The notes under the pieces are model-generated. The model was not told the origin of the DNA. It saw only the letters and a program-made list of their open reading frames with translations, and did no database searches. The position numbers and the translations under genes are program-made. DNA of 64,000 bases from PALSA-894 sp963757565 (GTDB taxonomy: Bacteria; Pseudomonadota; Alphaproteobacteria; Rhizobiales; Xanthobacteraceae), in assembly GCA_963757565.1 (NCBI GenBank), contig CAVWSB010000001.1, forward strand, positions 124,001 through 188,000, given 5' to 3'. This document shows, in pieces, positions 63,199 through 64,000 of this stretch; the first letter of the stretch is position 1, and each line of letters begins with the position of its first letter.

Positions 63199-64000
63199 CT
63201 ACGCGGCTTCGCGTTGCTTGCGCTCCTGACTGATGAGCTCGCGGATCGCGCCGCTCGGGCAGGGGGCGCCGAACAGATAGCCCTGCACGTGGGTGCAGCC
63301 CTGAGCGCGGACCTGTTCGAACTGATCGAGCGTCTCGACGCCTTCGGCGATCGTCGCGATCCCGAGACCCCGGCCGATGTTGGCCACGGCCTTGACGATG
63401 GTCGAGCAATCGAGGTCGATCGAAAGCTCGTTCACGAACGACCGGTCGATCTTGATCTTGTCGAATGGGAAGGCGCGCAAGTAGCCAAGCGAGGAATATC
63501 CGGTCCCGAAGTCGTCCATGCTGATCCGGATTCCGGCATCGCGCAGGTCATAGAGCACGGCGGTGGTGAAATCGTCATCGAGCAGCAACACGGATTCGGT
63601 GATCTCCAGTTCAAGCCGGTTCGCCGCCAATCCGGCGTCCGCAAGCGCCGACATCACCTGGGCGAACAGGTCCCGGTTCTCTGAACTGAACCGGCGGACA
63701 GGTTCACCGCGACCCTGATGTCGGCCGGCCAGGCCGCGGCCTCCACGCAGGCCTGGCGGAGAACCCACTCGCCAATGGGCTCGATCAAGCCGGTCTCTTC
63801 GGCGAGCGGGATGAAATCGGCAGGCGAAATCAGGCCGTCCTTCGGATGGTTCCAGCGCAGCAACGCTTCGCAGCACACGATGCTCTTGGTGTTCACGTCG
63901 ACCAGAGGCTGATAGTAGACCTCCAGCTCGTTGCGCTCGACGGACTTGCGAAGGTCGGCCTCCATCCTTTGGCGCGTGCGCTGGTCTTCGTCCATGGCGG
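63199..64000 (-). pseudogene. EAL-domain cyclic-di-GMP phosphodiesterase, two frameshifts, cut by window edge
   Basis: The EAL domain begins ELEVYYQPLVDVNTKSIVCC with the signature EALLRWNHP, and continues LELEITESVLLLDDD, then SMDDFGTGYSSLGYLRAFPF and KIDRSFVNEL and TIAEGVETLDQFEQV; the conserved E, N, D and K residues of an active enzyme are present. Two single-base removals near 63683 and 63695 give NLSAVQFRNRDLFAQVMSAL. The preceding residues (EDQRTRQRMEADLRKSVERN) look like the GGDEF-EAL linker, so the gene continues past 64000. It would degrade cyclic-di-GMP. Confidence 0.87.

Noticed and set aside
35255..64000. Programmed +1 frameshifting or RNA editing as explanation of the many shifts
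   Set aside because: Sites share no slippery motif or stop codon context, occur in unrelated genes on both strands, and gspF alone would need nine events.
1..64000. CRISPR arrays, tRNA/rRNA genes, integrases, transposases and toxin-antitoxin pairs
   Set aside because: No evenly spaced direct repeats, no tRNA-like cloverleaf or CCA end and no such proteins were recognised on either strand.

Overview
The window reads as a chromosomal segment of a GC-rich alphaproteobacterium of the Hyphomicrobiales (Bradyrhizobium / Rhodopseudomonas / Xanthobacteraceae type). This rests on base composition, the families present (Liv and NitT transporters, CaiB-type CoA-transferase, Pao-type aldehyde oxidoreductase, PutA of about 1000 residues, NdvA-like exporter) and a dispersed palindromic element at 57896-57948 that I recognise from many genomes of that order. 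No tRNA, rRNA, CRISPR array, insertion sequence or phage gene was seen.

Layout. 1-7.5 kb: a minus-strand catabolic run (two 3-hydroxyisobutyrate-dehydrogenase-like enzymes, carboxymuconolactone-decarboxylase-like protein, enoyl-CoA hydratase, CoA-transferase, polar amino acid ABC permeases and binding protein, HpcH/HpaI aldolase). 7.6-8.6 kb: NHL-repeat protein. 8.6-12.5 kb: PaoABC-like periplasmic molybdenum aldehyde oxidoreductase. 12.8-15.1 kb: PQQ alcohol dehydrogenase and diheme cytochrome c, divergent from pao; together these could oxidise alcohols to acids in the periplasm. 15.1-20.7 kb: ankyrin protein and a Liv-type ABC transporter with a fused permease-ATPase. 21-28 kb: isochorismatase-like hydrolase, glyoxalase-like protein, NicO nickel/cobalt exporter, sterol-desaturase-like enzyme, DUF924, DoxX, CobW GTPase and D,D-carboxypeptidase. 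28.2-35.7 kb: thiolase, MBOAT acyltransferase and SGNH-like partner, facing a convergent operon of NdvA-like ABC exporter, acyl carrier protein and fatty acyl-AMP ligase. This set mirrors the parts list of the Dlt D-alanylation system with a fatty acid ligase in place of DltA, and is the most interesting locus here. 36-39.6 kb: LysR regulator and NitT/TauT-type ABC transporter. 39.8-51.3 kb: putA, hisE, DedA/YqaA protein, secreted and outer-membrane proteins, SAF-domain oxidoreductase with binding protein, AGE-family epimerase, CelD-like acetyltransferase, Sel1 protein. 51.3-62.8 kb: type II secretion system, with gspE-N on the minus strand and gspD plus a prepilin peptidase on the plus strand. 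62.8-64 kb: VanZ-like protein and the start-truncated end of an EAL protein.

Data quality. From about 35 kb onward many genes are frameshifted, and nearly every shift I could localise is repaired by removing one base (nine in gspF alone, four in putA, three each in three other genes; one junction in gspG needs two bases removed). Gene starts, stops and ATGA overlaps stay intact. This one-directional pattern looks like insertion errors in the sequence rather than gene decay. I mark these genes as pseudogenes as written, but describe the product each would encode.
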